Numbered from the stretch's first letter, positions 29,483 through 37,960 are shown. The stretch is DNA of 64,000 nt from WTGJ01 sp965237765 (GCA_965237765.1 OZ250157.1:930001-994000), one strand, 5' to 3'. Notes: generated from the letters alone by a model not told the origin. Numbers and translations: made by a program.

Positions 29483-30004
29483 CTACTTGTCTTCGCCTTC
29501 GATATCGTCCAAATTTAGCGTATTGACGAAATCGGTGAACACGCTGAGGCGGCCTTCGTCGACCGGTTCGTCCCCTTCTGTTTCTGTTTCGGAGACAACG
29601 TGCGCATCCGGCGTCATGGCGACGCGCTCCATCACGCGCGTATCGACATAGATGGGCACCTGCGCGCGCACAGCGAGGGCGATGGCGTCGCTGGAGCGGG
29701 AATCGATATCCACTTCGCGCCCCTCGCTCTCCAGCACGATGCGCGCGTAGTAGATATCTCGCTGCACCTTGTTGATGAGGACATGCAGGACGGAGCCGCC
29801 CAGCTCGCGGATGACGTCATGGAGCAGGTCGTGCGTCATTGGCCGCGGCGTCTTTTGCTGGTGCAATTCGTTGGTGATCGCTTCGGCGACAGCGGCGTCG
29901 ATGAAGATAGTGAGGTAACGCTCGCTGTTCAGGTCCTTCAACACGACCAGGCGGTGCTGAGTCATGAGACTGACGCGGACACTATCGATGACCACTTCGA
30001 TCAT
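29483..30004 (-). CDS. Bifunctional nuclease (BFN) family protein
   Basis: Protein of 173 residues with the BFN/DUF151 domain in its first 130 residues: LKDLNSERYLTIFID, THDLLHDVIRELGG and DIDSRSSDAIALAVRAQVPI are family signatures. Plant members have nuclease activity, while the bacterial role is not settled. The C-terminal 35 residues are acidic. GAGG precedes the ATG and a TATACT box lies about 37 bases upstream. It sits 45 bases before dnaB on the same strand and may be co-transcribed with dnaB and the loader. Confidence 0.85.
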   Translation of the reverse strand: MIEVVIDSVRVSLMTQHRLVVLKDLNSERYLTIFIDAAVAEAITNELHQQKTPRPMTHDLLHDVIRELGGSVLHVLINKVQRDIYYARIVLESEGREVDIDSRSSDAIALAVRAQVPIYVDTRVMERVAMTPDAHVVSETETEGDEPVDEGRLSVFTDFVNTLNLDDIEGEDK

Positions 30005-30112
30005 GGCTTTGCCTCGTCACCACTTACTTTTATCAGTATACCCATATCAGCGAGCGCGCGGCAAGGGAAATAAAGCGAGAGAAAGCGAAAGGAGTATAGT
30101 CGTTAATGTGGC

Positions 30113-30140
30113 TTGCAATATAGAATTATTGTGCTATGCT
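30113..30140 (+). promoter_or_regulatory. Promoter of the DUF5131 gene
   Basis: TTGCAA at 30113-30118 and TATGCT at 30135-30140 with a 16-base spacer. The expected transcription start is near 30147. Confidence 0.55.
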
Positions 30141-30149
30141 CGCGCATGA

Positions 30150-30179
30150 ATGGGAGCTGAGGCGACGGGCGGACCGTGA
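30150..30179 (+). promoter_or_regulatory. Leader mini-ORF overlapping the DUF5131 start
   Basis: An ATG at 30150, about 3 bases after the predicted transcription start, opens a nine-codon frame (MGAEATGGP) whose TGA at 30177-30179 overlaps the GTG start at 30176 as GTGA. The GTG has no good Shine-Dalgarno sequence at normal distance, which supports coupled initiation. Confidence 0.35.
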
Positions 30180-31006
30180 ACCGGCAACGCGCACCAAAGG
30201 GAATCGAATGGGCGCGCATCCACGGGCGCGCGGGTTACACCTGGAACCCCACCGGCGGTTGTATGCATGGCTGCACCTGGAGCATGCCGGATGGCTCCGT
30301 TACCGAATGCTACGCGAAGACAATCGCCGAGCGCTTCACTTCCTCGTACTCGCATGGTTTCGAGCACCACTATTGGCGCCCGCACGCCCTGGAATCGCCG
30401 CTCAAGCTGAAAGAGCCCTCCGGGATCTTCGTCGGCAGCATGGCGGATTTGTTCGGGCATTGGGTGCCGGCCGAGCAGATCGAACAGGTCCTGGCTGTGA
30501 TGCGCCGCGCCAATTGGCATATTTTCCAAACGCTGAGCAAATACCCGCTGCGGCTGCCGGAATTCAATTCTTATCCACCGAATGTCTGGGTCGGGGTGAG
30601 CGTGCCGGCCGGGCAGCAGCTGCCCCACCGCGGCGGCGCGCGCGCCCTCCGTGCCTATTTGCGGCATATGGAAAACATCGAGGCGCCCGTGCGCTTCCTC
30701 AGCATTGAGCCGCTTTGGTTCGATGTCGCGTCGACGCTGGAGGATTGGCTATTGCGACCGACCCCCCAGGGTCGGCCCGCGCGCCTGCCTTTCGAATGGG
30801 CGATCATCGGCGCCGCCACGAACGGCCGCCGCGTCTACCAGCCGAAAGAGGAATGGACCGCGCGTCTGCTGCAGCTTCTTGATGGGCAAGGCATACCCGT
30901 CTTCTTCAAAGGGAATTTGGATTGGGGAGATTGGCGGGAAGAATTTCCGGTGAATAATTCATTACAAACTTTAACTTCGTTATTTCCTGCCTTTACGCTT
31001 AATTAA
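30176..31006 (+). CDS. DUF5131 (phage Gp37/Gp68-like) protein
   Basis: Protein of 276 residues in the Gp37/Gp68 family, a radical-SAM-related group with three conserved Cys. Here they lie in GGCMHGCTW and TECYA near residues 28-45, with spacing wider than the usual C-x-C-CYA arrangement. EPSGIFVGSMADLFG, FQTLSKYP, NVWVGVSV and RFLSIEPL are family segments. The biochemical role is unknown; relatives occur in phages and mobile regions. The start is GTG 30176, which overlaps a nine-codon mini-ORF. AT-rich DNA flanks the gene on both sides (30005-30175 and 31007-31136), which hints at transfer. Confidence 0.75.
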   Translation: MNRQRAPKGIEWARIHGRAGYTWNPTGGCMHGCTWSMPDGSVTECYAKTIAERFTSSYSHGFEHHYWRPHALESPLKLKEPSGIFVGSMADLFGHWVPAEQIEQVLAVMRRANWHIFQTLSKYPLRLPEFNSYPPNVWVGVSVPAGQQLPHRGGARALRAYLRHMENIEAPVRFLSIEPLWFDVASTLEDWLLRPTPQGRPARLPFEWAIIGAATNGRRVYQPKEEWTARLLQLLDGQGIPVFFKGNLDWGDWREEFPVNNSLQTLTSLFPAFTLN

Positions 31007-31124
31007 CCCATCATCTTAAGCAATAGAAAGCGATCGTTCATAATTTCTCCCCGTCAATCAACGGCATGATTATTTAGCACAATCATTCTAATCGCACCCC
31101 CCGCGCGCAATCCCCCATTCCGAA

Positions 31125-31130
31125 TACGAT
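31125..31130 (+). promoter_or_regulatory. -10 hexamer for leaderless PyrK-like mRNA
   Basis: TACGAT lies six bases before ATG 31137. There is no Shine-Dalgarno sequence and no -35 box. Confidence 0.35.
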
Positions 31131-31136
31131 AACCCC

Positions 31137-31910
31137 ATGCAGCAGACCACCGCCTTCGTCGAGCGCGTGCGGCGCAGCGGCGCCCATTACCAGCAGCTCA
31201 GCCTGGCCATCGCGCCCGCCCTCACCAGCATCCAACCCGGGCAATCGCTCCTCACGCCTGCCCGCCCCGCTTCCTACGATCCGTACCTGCTCGAGCGCTG
31301 GTGGCCCATCCATTGCAGCGATGGCACGCTGGTCGTCGAATGCCCGCTTGCCACAGGAACGCAGGCGCGCCGCTTCGAGCCAGGCGAAACCATCACGCTC
31401 CTCGGTCCTATCGGGCAGCCGCTCCCTTTCCGGGTGAAATTACGCCAGGCGCTCCTCATCGCCGAAGATTGCCCGCCGCAGCCGCTGCGCCTGGCGATCG
31501 ACCGCCTGTTGGCGCGCAAAGCCAGCATAACGCTCGTCTTGCTCGGCACGGCGGCCGATTACGACGCCCGCGCCTTCGATCCCCGCGTGGAAGTGAGCCG
31601 CGGCGCCCCCCGCGAAGATGATCCGCGCCATTGGCCCGGGCAGGTGCTCAGCGTCGGCTGGGCGGATCAGGTATTCATCACCACAGCGGCGGCCGGGCAG
31701 CGCGCGCGCTTCGCGGCATGGTTGCGGCGCTTCGGCGAGCTGCGCAACGGTGTCCCGCCCAATTACCTCTGGGGCATCTTCACGCCGCCCTGGCCCTGCG
31801 GCGCGGGCGCCTGTGGCGCTTGCGACATCTCCACGCGCGATGGCGTGAAATACACCTGCCGCCAGGGCCCCGCCTTGGATCTCACGCGCTGCAAATTGGA
31901 GGGCGGCTGA
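31137..31910 (+). CDS. PyrK-like FAD/2Fe-2S electron transfer subunit
   Basis: Protein of 257 residues in the ferredoxin reductase-like family of dihydroorotate dehydrogenase electron transfer subunits. The C-terminal iron-sulfur Cys cluster is clear: PCGAGACGACDIS followed by KYTCRQGPALDL. The middle shows a degenerate FAD/NAD-binding fold (GETITLLGPIGQPLPF). It would pass electrons between NAD and the partner subunit. The downstream gene is a PyrD-like protein whose ATG overlaps this TGA, so they form a PyrK-PyrD type pair. Confidence 0.78.
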   Translation: MQQTTAFVERVRRSGAHYQQLSLAIAPALTSIQPGQSLLTPARPASYDPYLLERWWPIHCSDGTLVVECPLATGTQARRFEPGETITLLGPIGQPLPFRVKLRQALLIAEDCPPQPLRLAIDRLLARKASITLVLLGTAADYDARAFDPRVEVSRGAPREDDPRHWPGQVLSVGWADQVFITTAAAGQRARFAAWLRRFGELRNGVPPNYLWGIFTPPWPCGAGACGACDISTRDGVKYTCRQGPALDLTRCKLEGG

Positions 31911-32851
31911 TGGTCGCGCCGTGCGCGGGCACGGAAGAAGCCTTCGCGGCAGCCGTCACCCAACCGCGCGCGCCGGAGCTGCCCTTCGCGCGTCCGCTGA
32001 TGCCCGCCGCTGGTTGTTTCGGCTTCGGCGATGTCTATGACGAGCTGCTCGACGCGGCGCTATTCGGGGCGGTCGTCACGCGGCCCATCGCCTACCGACG
32101 ACGGGCGGCGCTCCATCGGGATGCGGCGGCCGTGTTGCCATTGCCGGCCGGCTGCCTGATCGCTGAGCCGCGCGCCAACCCCGGCCTGAGCAGCGCGCTC
32201 ACCCAACACCGAGCCCGCTGGCAGGCGCTGCCCGTGCCGCTCATCTGCCACCTCATCGCCACCGACCCCGCCGAAACGCGCAAAGCCGCCAGCCGCCTCG
32301 ATGAAGAGCCTTCCGTCGCCGTGATCGAGCTGGGGTTGCCCGCCGATAGCGACCGCGCCGCCGCGCATTCGTTGGTGAGCGCCGCCCGCCACCGCTTCGA
32401 GAAACCCTTGCTGGTGCGCCTGCCCTTGCTGGGGGCGCGCGATCTGGCCGAAAGCTGCGCGCAGGCCGGCGCGGATGCCCTGGTCGTCTCGGCCCCACCC
32501 CGCGGCGCGGCGCGCGACCCGGCGACCGGCCACCTGGTCCGCGGCAGCGTCTACGGTCCCTGGCTCAAATCGCTGGTATTGCCGCTCGTGCTCGAATTGG
32601 GTGAAGCGATCGGCATCCCTATCGTCGCCGCGGGCGGGGTGCATTCCGCGGCCGACGCGCGCGATTATTTGGCGGCCGGCGCGTTCGCCGTGCAGGTCGA
32701 TAGCCTCATCTGGCGCGACCCAGCGGCCGTCGCGGCGATTGCCCGCGAACTGAACGCCGAAATTGCGGGCACAGCGGCGCCTGGCGCTACTCTGGCAGCT
32801 CGCGCAGGTGCGGATACAGCAACACGTCGCGGATCGAGCGCTGGTCGGTGA
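31910..32851 (+). CDS. Dihydroorotate-dehydrogenase-like FMN protein, divergent
   Basis: TIM-barrel protein of 313 residues. The C-terminal FMN-phosphate region is well kept (GIPIVAAGGVHSAADARDYL and AGAFAVQVDSLIW), and the N-terminus aligns with class 1 PyrD enzymes. However, the catalytic-loop NxSCPN segment is absent: the equivalent strand reads VAVIELGLPADSDRAA, with no Cys. The LNSIGLQNPG-type substrate segment reads LIAEPRANPGL. It may therefore act on another substrate or be inactive. The start overlaps the PyrK-like stop. The last 65 bases overlap the end of lysS on the opposite strand, and the C-terminal tail there is unlike PyrD. Confidence 0.65.
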   Translation: MVAPCAGTEEAFAAAVTQPRAPELPFARPLMPAAGCFGFGDVYDELLDAALFGAVVTRPIAYRRRAALHRDAAAVLPLPAGCLIAEPRANPGLSSALTQHRARWQALPVPLICHLIATDPAETRKAASRLDEEPSVAVIELGLPADSDRAAAHSLVSAARHRFEKPLLVRLPLLGARDLAESCAQAGADALVVSAPPRGAARDPATGHLVRGSVYGPWLKSLVLPLVLELGEAIGIPIVAAGGVHSAADARDYLAAGAFAVQVDSLIWRDPAAVAAIARELNAEIAGTAAPGATLAARAGADTATRRGSSAGR

Positions 32852-34418
32852 GCAGCATGACCAGGCGGTCGATGCCGAGCCCGAACCCTCCATTCGGCGG
32901 CATCCCGTAACGCAGGGCGCGCAAGTAATCATCATCTAGCGGCGCGCTATCGTCATCGTCCGCCTGATATAGCGCGGCCATCTCCCGAAAGCGCGCTTCT
33001 TGCTCGCGCGGGTCGTTCAGCTCGCTGAAGCCGTTGCCAATCTCCATACCGCCGACGAAGGCCTCGAAGCGCTCGACATGGCTATCATCCTGCGGCAGGC
33101 GCTTGGCAAAGGGCGAAATCTCGCGCGGGTAATCGAGCACGAAAGTCGGCTGGATGAGCGCCGGCTCCACGTGCCTGCTGAGCAGCCCCTCGACCAATTT
33201 CCCCCAGGGCTGGCCGGGCGCTGACGCTTCGCCGCGATCGCGCAGGACGGCCGTCAACGATTCGGCGTCCGGGTATTTCGCGTAATCCAGATCGCAGGCT
33301 TCCATGATCGCTTCGCGCACCGTGAGGCGGCGCCAGGGCGGCTGCAAATCCAGCTGCTTCCCGCGGAAGCTCACGCGCGTTGTTCCCAGCGCGCGCTCGG
33401 CCGCCGCCGCGGTCATCTCCTCACATAGGCGCATCACATCTCGATAGTCGGTATAGGCCTGGTAGAATTCCAGCATCGTGAATTCGGGGTTGTGCTTCCA
33501 GCTGATGCCTTCGTTGCGGAAGTCGCGCCCGATTTCATAGACAGCGTCATAGCCACCGATGAGCAAGCGCTTCAGGTATAGCTCAAAGCTGATGCGCAGG
33601 AAGAGATCTTGCTTGAGCTGGTTGTGGCGCGTGTGGAAAGGGCGCGCCGCCGCGCCGCCATAGAGCGGTTGCAAGATGGGCGTTTCCACCTCCAGGAAAC
33701 CGCGCGCATCCAAGAATTGCTGGATGGCGCGGATGATAGCCGCCCGTTGCCGGAAGACTTCGCGCACGTCCTCGTTCACCGCCAGGTCGACATAACGACG
33801 CCGGTAACGCGTCTCGATATCGGCGAATGCGCCATGCTCGGTGATGGTCCCCGCGGCGTCGCGCTGCTGCTTGATGACCGGTAGCGGCGAAAGCGCTTTG
33901 CTCAGGACGCGCAGCTCGCGCAGTTCGACGCTGATTTCGCCAGCGCGCGTGCGCATGAGCGGGCCGCTGCCTTCGATGAAATCGTCCACATCGAGCAGCT
34001 TCTCCTTAACGAGGGAATAACATTCAGCACCCAGGGCATCGAGGCGCGCCAGCAGCTGCAGGCGCCCGCTCTCATCGGCGATGTGCAAGAAACTCAGCTT
34101 TCCTTTGAGATTCAAACGGCGGATGCGCCCGCAAACGCGCACCGTGGGCGCAACATCCCCTGCGCCAGCAGCTTCGTGGCGCTCGTATTCTTCGTATTCG
34201 GCAATCGCTTCGGCGCAACGGTGGCTGCGGGAAACGCGCGCCGGATAAGCGAGGAGGCCACGCTCCTCCAGCCGCGCGAGCTTGGCAATTCGTTCCGCTT
34301 CTAAAGGGCCCGGCTGCCAGCCACTGTTTGCTGGACTGTCGCTTTCGGGGCGCGGGTGAGCGACTGCTGGCGGGTCCGCTTCACTCGATCGCGCGGATGA
34401 CATAGACGATTTCGCCAT
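32787..34418 (-). CDS. lysS: Lysyl-tRNA synthetase, class II
   Basis: Enzyme of 543 residues that charges tRNA-Lys. The N-terminal OB-fold anticodon-binding domain includes VRVCGRIRRLNLKGKLSF. The class II core has motif 2 (GRDFRNEGISWKHNPEFTM) and motif 3 (GFGLGIDRLVMLL) near the end. The C-terminus LRELPE is normal. An extra Ser/Pro-rich stretch of about 35 residues precedes the usual start, and the proposed ATG lies 38 bases inside the end of greA. A later non-ATG start would also be possible. It lies directly behind greA and is probably co-transcribed with it. Confidence 0.93.
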   Translation of the reverse strand: MAKSSMSSARSSEADPPAVAHPRPESDSPANSGWQPGPLEAERIAKLARLEERGLLAYPARVSRSHRCAEAIAEYEEYERHEAAGAGDVAPTVRVCGRIRRLNLKGKLSFLHIADESGRLQLLARLDALGAECYSLVKEKLLDVDDFIEGSGPLMRTRAGEISVELRELRVLSKALSPLPVIKQQRDAAGTITEHGAFADIETRYRRRYVDLAVNEDVREVFRQRAAIIRAIQQFLDARGFLEVETPILQPLYGGAAARPFHTRHNQLKQDLFLRISFELYLKRLLIGGYDAVYEIGRDFRNEGISWKHNPEFTMLEFYQAYTDYRDVMRLCEEMTAAAAERALGTTRVSFRGKQLDLQPPWRRLTVREAIMEACDLDYAKYPDAESLTAVLRDRGEASAPGQPWGKLVEGLLSRHVEPALIQPTFVLDYPREISPFAKRLPQDDSHVERFEAFVGGMEIGNGFSELNDPREQEARFREMAALYQADDDDSAPLDDDYLRALRYGMPPNGGFGLGIDRLVMLLTDQRSIRDVLLYPHLRELPE

Positions 34419-34854
34419 CAGGCGCCTGGACGGTGACCTTCTGCCGCACTTTCGCGCCGAGCAGGGCCGCGCCCAGCGGGCTTTCCCAGGAGATTCGCCC
34501 CTCGCGCGGGTTGGCTTCCACGCTGCCGACGACCTGGTAGACCAGCTCCTCGCGCGTGCCTTTCTCCACGATCTTCACGCGCGAACCCATCTGCACGACG
34601 CCACTGGCCTCGCTCTCTCCGATAATCTCCACGTTGTTGAGGATGCCCTGCAAGCGCGAGATCTCGCCTTCGACGAAGGCCTGCTCGTTCTTGGCGTCCT
34701 CATATTCAGCGTTCTCCATGAGCTCGCCGCCTTCATCGAGGGCGCTATGGAGGCGCTCGGCTACCTTCGGGCGGCGGACGTCGATCAATTCCCGCAATTG
34801 CTGCTCGAGGCGCGACCGCCCGTCCGCAGTGAGGTAGTAGAGTTCTTTGGCCAT
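34381..34854 (-). CDS. greA: Transcription elongation factor GreA
   Basis: Factor of 157 residues that rescues backtracked RNA polymerase. The N-terminal coiled coil carries the acidic tip region (GGELMENAEYEDAKNEQAF), and the C-terminal FKBP-like domain has RISWESPLGAALLGAKV. A TAGGAT box on the minus strand (34867-34862) lies seven bases before the ATG, so the message may be leaderless. The gene overlaps the start of lysS. Confidence 0.95.
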   Translation of the reverse strand: MAKELYYLTADGRSRLEQQLRELIDVRRPKVAERLHSALDEGGELMENAEYEDAKNEQAFVEGEISRLQGILNNVEIIGESEASGVVQMGSRVKIVEKGTREELVYQVVGSVEANPREGRISWESPLGAALLGAKVRQKVTVQAPDGEIVYVIRAIE

Positions 34855-34861
34855 GGCTCAA

Positions 34862-34867
34862 ATCCTA
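34862..34867 (-). promoter_or_regulatory. -10 hexamer for greA
   Basis: TAGGAT on the minus strand, seven bases before the greA ATG. No Shine-Dalgarno sequence is visible between them, which fits leaderless translation. Confidence 0.35.
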
Positions 34868-34939
34868 CAGGTAATAAAAACACAGCGCCGCGCTGTGCTT
34901 TGTGCCTGAGCGGAATGTTAGCAAAATCTGCGCCGCGCG

Positions 34940-35705
34940 TCAATGGGAAAGGCGCCAGACGCGCTCTGGCGTGGCGCGCACCTCGGCCGCCATCGCGTCA
35001 TCATCCACCCAGAAGCTGCTATTCTGCGAACGATAAGCGCGCATGGCGACGTTCTTCGCGTCCATCTCGGCGGCAGTAGGGTCGACAGCGGCGATCGGCG
35101 AAGCCACCCAGGGCGCCGGCAAACTGGTGAGCGCGGCGGCGATCGCCCCCTCGTTGCGGGTATAGGGGAAATCGGCGTAGGCGTAGGCACGAACATCCGG
35201 GCGCGAGGCGAACCACTCCAGCGCCCAATCGCGCACGATGCGATGGTCGACATGCCCACCCACCGCCAACGGCAGATAGACCTCGCTCGCCACCATTTTC
35301 GCCAGCCAGGCCGTCGCGCGCAATTGCGCCGGCAACGGATCGGCCGGGTGCGGCGCGCCGCCCTAGCTGCGCGCCGCGCGTATAGAGCGCCCGCCCCTCC
35401 CCATCACGACGATAGACGCAATCCAACAATGGCAAGGCGACGACGTGCGCCATCACCCCGGCCGCCAATGCCGAGGCGGCCGTGCGCTCTTCGGCCTGGC
35501 GCAAGGGCAACACGCCGCCATTCGCCGCCCGCCAACGCGCGTGCAACTCGCGCACGATATTTGTCGCCGGCGGATCAGGCGGAATTTCGCCGCCGCAGAC
35601 CGTCAGGAGCGTGACCACTTCCCCCGCCGCCACGCTCCGCGCGACCATCGCCCCGCAACTATAGACGGCGTCGTCGAAATGCGGCGCCAAAATTAGTGAA
35701 GCCAC
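34940..35705 (-). pseudogene. Frameshifted PIG-L family deacetylase
   Basis: The N-terminal part starts at GTG 35705, one base after the end of nth, and carries the zinc motif LAPHFDDAVYSCGAM. It continues in frame to about 35365. The remaining C-terminal part (AVGGHVDHRIVRDWALEWF, with the second zinc ligand region) is in another frame, from about 35350 to 34940. Joining the two gives a normal PIG-L protein of about 255 residues. The shift lies in a short GC-rich tract at about 35340-35365 and amounts to one base. It could be a real disruption or a sequencing/assembly error. GTG 35705 and the near-overlap with nth suggest an nth-PIG-L operon. Confidence 0.75.
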
Positions 35706-35706
35706 T

Positions 35707-36408
35707 TCAAACCTCTGTTGCGGCCCCGCTCGGAGCCTCGTTCCGAGCGGCATAGTCGCAATGCGCGCGCAGGGTGCAGGCGGCGCAATTTGGCGAGCGC
35801 GCGGCGCATACCTCACGCCCATGCCGGATCAGCTGCAGGTGGAAGGTGTAATAATCAGCCGGGTCGACCAGCTCCTCCAACAGATCGTGCGCCTTGTTGG
35901 CGTTGGTTTTAGGCGGGATGAGGCCAAGGCGCAGCGCCACGCGGTGCACGTGCGTATCCACCGGCAAGGCGGGCAGGTTGAAAGCGAAGCAGAGCACGAT
36001 CGCCGCTGTCTTCGGGCCTACGCCCGCCAGCGCCAGCAACCAGGTCCGCGCTTCCTCTGGCGGCAAATCCCCGAGGAACTCGATGTCGTATTCGCCGCGC
36101 TCGCTGTGGATATGGCGCAAGAGGTCCTGAATGCGCGGCCCTTTCTGGTTGGCCAGGCCAGCCGTGCGCACCGCGTCGATTACACCCTCTAGCGGCGCGT
36201 CGACCACATCCTGCCAGGTCGGGAAGCGCGCACGCAAGTTGGCGAAAGCGCGGTCGCGGTTGACGTCGGTCGTGCTCTGGCTGAGGATGCAAGAGACGAG
36301 CTCTTCGAGGCCGCTGGCGTAATTGGGCTGCCAGCGCGGGCGGCCGTAGGCGGCTTGCAGGGCGGGCTGGATGGCGGTCAATTTCGTTTCCGGCACATCG
36401 CTGCGCAT
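35707..36408 (-). CDS. nth: Endonuclease III-like DNA glycosylase
   Basis: HhH-GPD glycosylase of about 233 residues. The helix-hairpin-helix with the catalytic Lys reads LAGVGPKTAA, and the catalytic Asp lies in VDTHVHRVALRLG. The C-terminal iron-sulfur motif is CAARSPNCAACTLRAHC (C-x6-C-x2-C-x5-C). It removes damaged bases, most likely oxidised pyrimidines; a MutY role is unlikely because that C-terminal domain is absent. The start is ATG 36408 with GAGG nine bases upstream; an in-frame GTG lies at 36423. Confidence 0.9.
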   Translation of the reverse strand: MRSDVPETKLTAIQPALQAAYGRPRWQPNYASGLEELVSCILSQSTTDVNRDRAFANLRARFPTWQDVVDAPLEGVIDAVRTAGLANQKGPRIQDLLRHIHSERGEYDIEFLGDLPPEEARTWLLALAGVGPKTAAIVLCFAFNLPALPVDTHVHRVALRLGLIPPKTNANKAHDLLEELVDPADYYTFHLQLIRHGREVCAARSPNCAACTLRAHCDYAARNEAPSGAATEV

Positions 36409-36517
36409 AAGCCTATTCCTCACCCAAAGCGGCGATTCTCTATCATGCTATACTAGGCGCGGGAATCATGCAGGGGAAATCGGTTTTGGTGAAGGCCAGG
36501 CCGTAGGGAGAGGGAAT

Positions 36518-37918
36518 ATGTCGCGTCGAATCTTTTGGTTGACGATCACAATCCTGCTCATACTCGCCTCGGTGGGTCAATTCACGCAAGCGCAGCACGG
36601 CATCAGCTGGCAGGCCTGGTATTTCAACAATCACGATTTTTCTTTGGATCCAGATAAAGGTCATAAAGGGCATTTCCAACAGGAAGGTGGCCTCAGTTTT
36701 AATTGGGGCAAGGGCAAGCCGCCCAGCCCTGGCGGCAAAATTCCCGCGGATGACTTCGCGGTGCGCTTCCTCGCCGACAATGTCCATTTCGACGCGGGCA
36801 ACTATCGCTTTGAGTTCCGTGCGGATGACTACTTCGTTTTCTTCGTTGATGAGCAAGCGCGTTTCGATTCCCGCGGCGGTACTCCCGGCACAACCCATAA
36901 TGTTGATGTCGCGCTGAGCGCAGGCAATCACAATCTAAAGGTCGAATATTACGAACTTTCCGAAGACGCCTACATCCACCTGCAAAACTGGTACCGCCTT
37001 GACGGCGCCGCGCCGCCGGCCGCGGACGCTCCCGCTGCCGAGCCAACGCCCTTCATCTATTACGCGCCGAAAGTCGACTCGCAACCCGCACGCGCTGATG
37101 GCTCCATCGTTCATGAAGTCCGCGCCGGCGACACCACCAACGCCATCGCTGTGGCCTATGACGTCCCCCCGAGCGCCATCATCGAGCGCAATTCGCTTTC
37201 CGGCGGCGGCCGCTGGATCTACCCCGGGCAGGAGCTGGTCATCCGCGACGCGACGGCCCTGGGCGGCGGCACGAGCACGACGCTCGCGCCCGTCGATACC
37301 GAGGATGATGACGAAAGCGACGCAGCCGATACCTCAGAGCCGGAAGAAACTGACAGCCAGCCTACCGCCATCCTCACCGATAGCGATGAGGAATTGCGCT
37401 CAGTCCAAATCGACAACAGCTGCCTGACCGCGCTGCGCGGCGAGCACGACAGCGAATACAGCGCCGAAGATGTCGTAGCCCTGAATCGTTTCGAGGTGGC
37501 CGAGCTGGGCATCCGCGGCGTGATCCCGCACGAATGGGAAGGCGATCCGCTCGGCATTGTGACCCGTGGCAACCTGGTGCAGGATCCCAGCGCCATCATC
37601 CACCACGTGGAGCCAGAGCTGAATTTCAATGAGTTTGTGCGCGAGGTGCTGCCACAATATGGCTTCGCGACGGACCTGCCGCCGGCCGTCTGCATCCAAC
37701 AACTCAGCACGACCAATTTCTGGCTCTTCTATATCTTCCCAGAGACACAGATGCCTTTCATCGGCGTAGTGACCCAAGTGCTGGCTCTGCTGGAGAGGGA
37801 CGGCATGACGATGATCGCCTTGCTGGCGAGCCCGGAAGACTTCGTGGCTTTGCTGGAAACTGCGTTCTTGCCAGCAGTGTGGAATTACGAATATGGTGAC
37901 GCAGGGCTAGAGGGATAG
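36518..37918 (+). CDS. Secreted PA14-like and LysM-domain protein
   Basis: About 466 residues starting at ATG 36518 behind GGGAGAGGG. A signal peptide (FWLTITILLILASVGQF) leads a beta-rich PA14-like domain of about 120 residues (AGNYRFEFRADDYFVFFVD, HNLKVEYYE). A LysM domain follows (HEVRAGDTTNAIAVAYDVPP, then WIYPGQELVI), then an acidic Asp/Glu/Thr linker and a 150-residue C-terminal domain that is not recognised. It should bind glycan and peptidoglycan outside the cell. A TATACT box at 36449-36454 is a possible -10. It shares the LysM plus acidic linker layout with the protein at 11672-13483. Confidence 0.75.
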   Translation: MSRRIFWLTITILLILASVGQFTQAQHGISWQAWYFNNHDFSLDPDKGHKGHFQQEGGLSFNWGKGKPPSPGGKIPADDFAVRFLADNVHFDAGNYRFEFRADDYFVFFVDEQARFDSRGGTPGTTHNVDVALSAGNHNLKVEYYELSEDAYIHLQNWYRLDGAAPPAADAPAAEPTPFIYYAPKVDSQPARADGSIVHEVRAGDTTNAIAVAYDVPPSAIIERNSLSGGGRWIYPGQELVIRDATALGGGTSTTLAPVDTEDDDESDAADTSEPEETDSQPTAILTDSDEELRSVQIDNSCLTALRGEHDSEYSAEDVVALNRFEVAELGIRGVIPHEWEGDPLGIVTRGNLVQDPSAIIHHVEPELNFNEFVREVLPQYGFATDLPPAVCIQQLSTTNFWLFYIFPETQMPFIGVVTQVLALLERDGMTMIALLASPEDFVALLETAFLPAVWNYEYGDAGLEG

Positions 37919-37931
37919 CGCGGGATGGCCG

Positions 37932-37960
37932 TTGACAACGCGCCTGGCGGGCATTAGAAT
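37932..37960 (+). promoter_or_regulatory. Promoter of the tRNA-rpmG-secE-nusG-rplKA cluster
   Basis: A perfect TTGACA at 37932-37937 and TAGAAT at 37955-37960 with a 17-base spacer. It is the strongest-looking promoter in the window and precedes four tRNAs and five translation or secretion genes, all on the same strand. Confidence 0.8.

Noticed and set aside
30571..30579. DnaA-box-like TTATCCACC near the dnaB region, as a hint of an origin
   Set aside because: A single imperfect site inside the DUF5131 coding region, with no cluster, no dnaA or dnaN nearby and no AT-rich unwinding region with repeats.
35340..35365. Possible recoding (selenocysteine or stop read-through) to explain the split PIG-L gene
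   Set aside because: The two halves are in different frames, and the stop upstream in the second frame is TAG, not TGA. A frameshift explains it.
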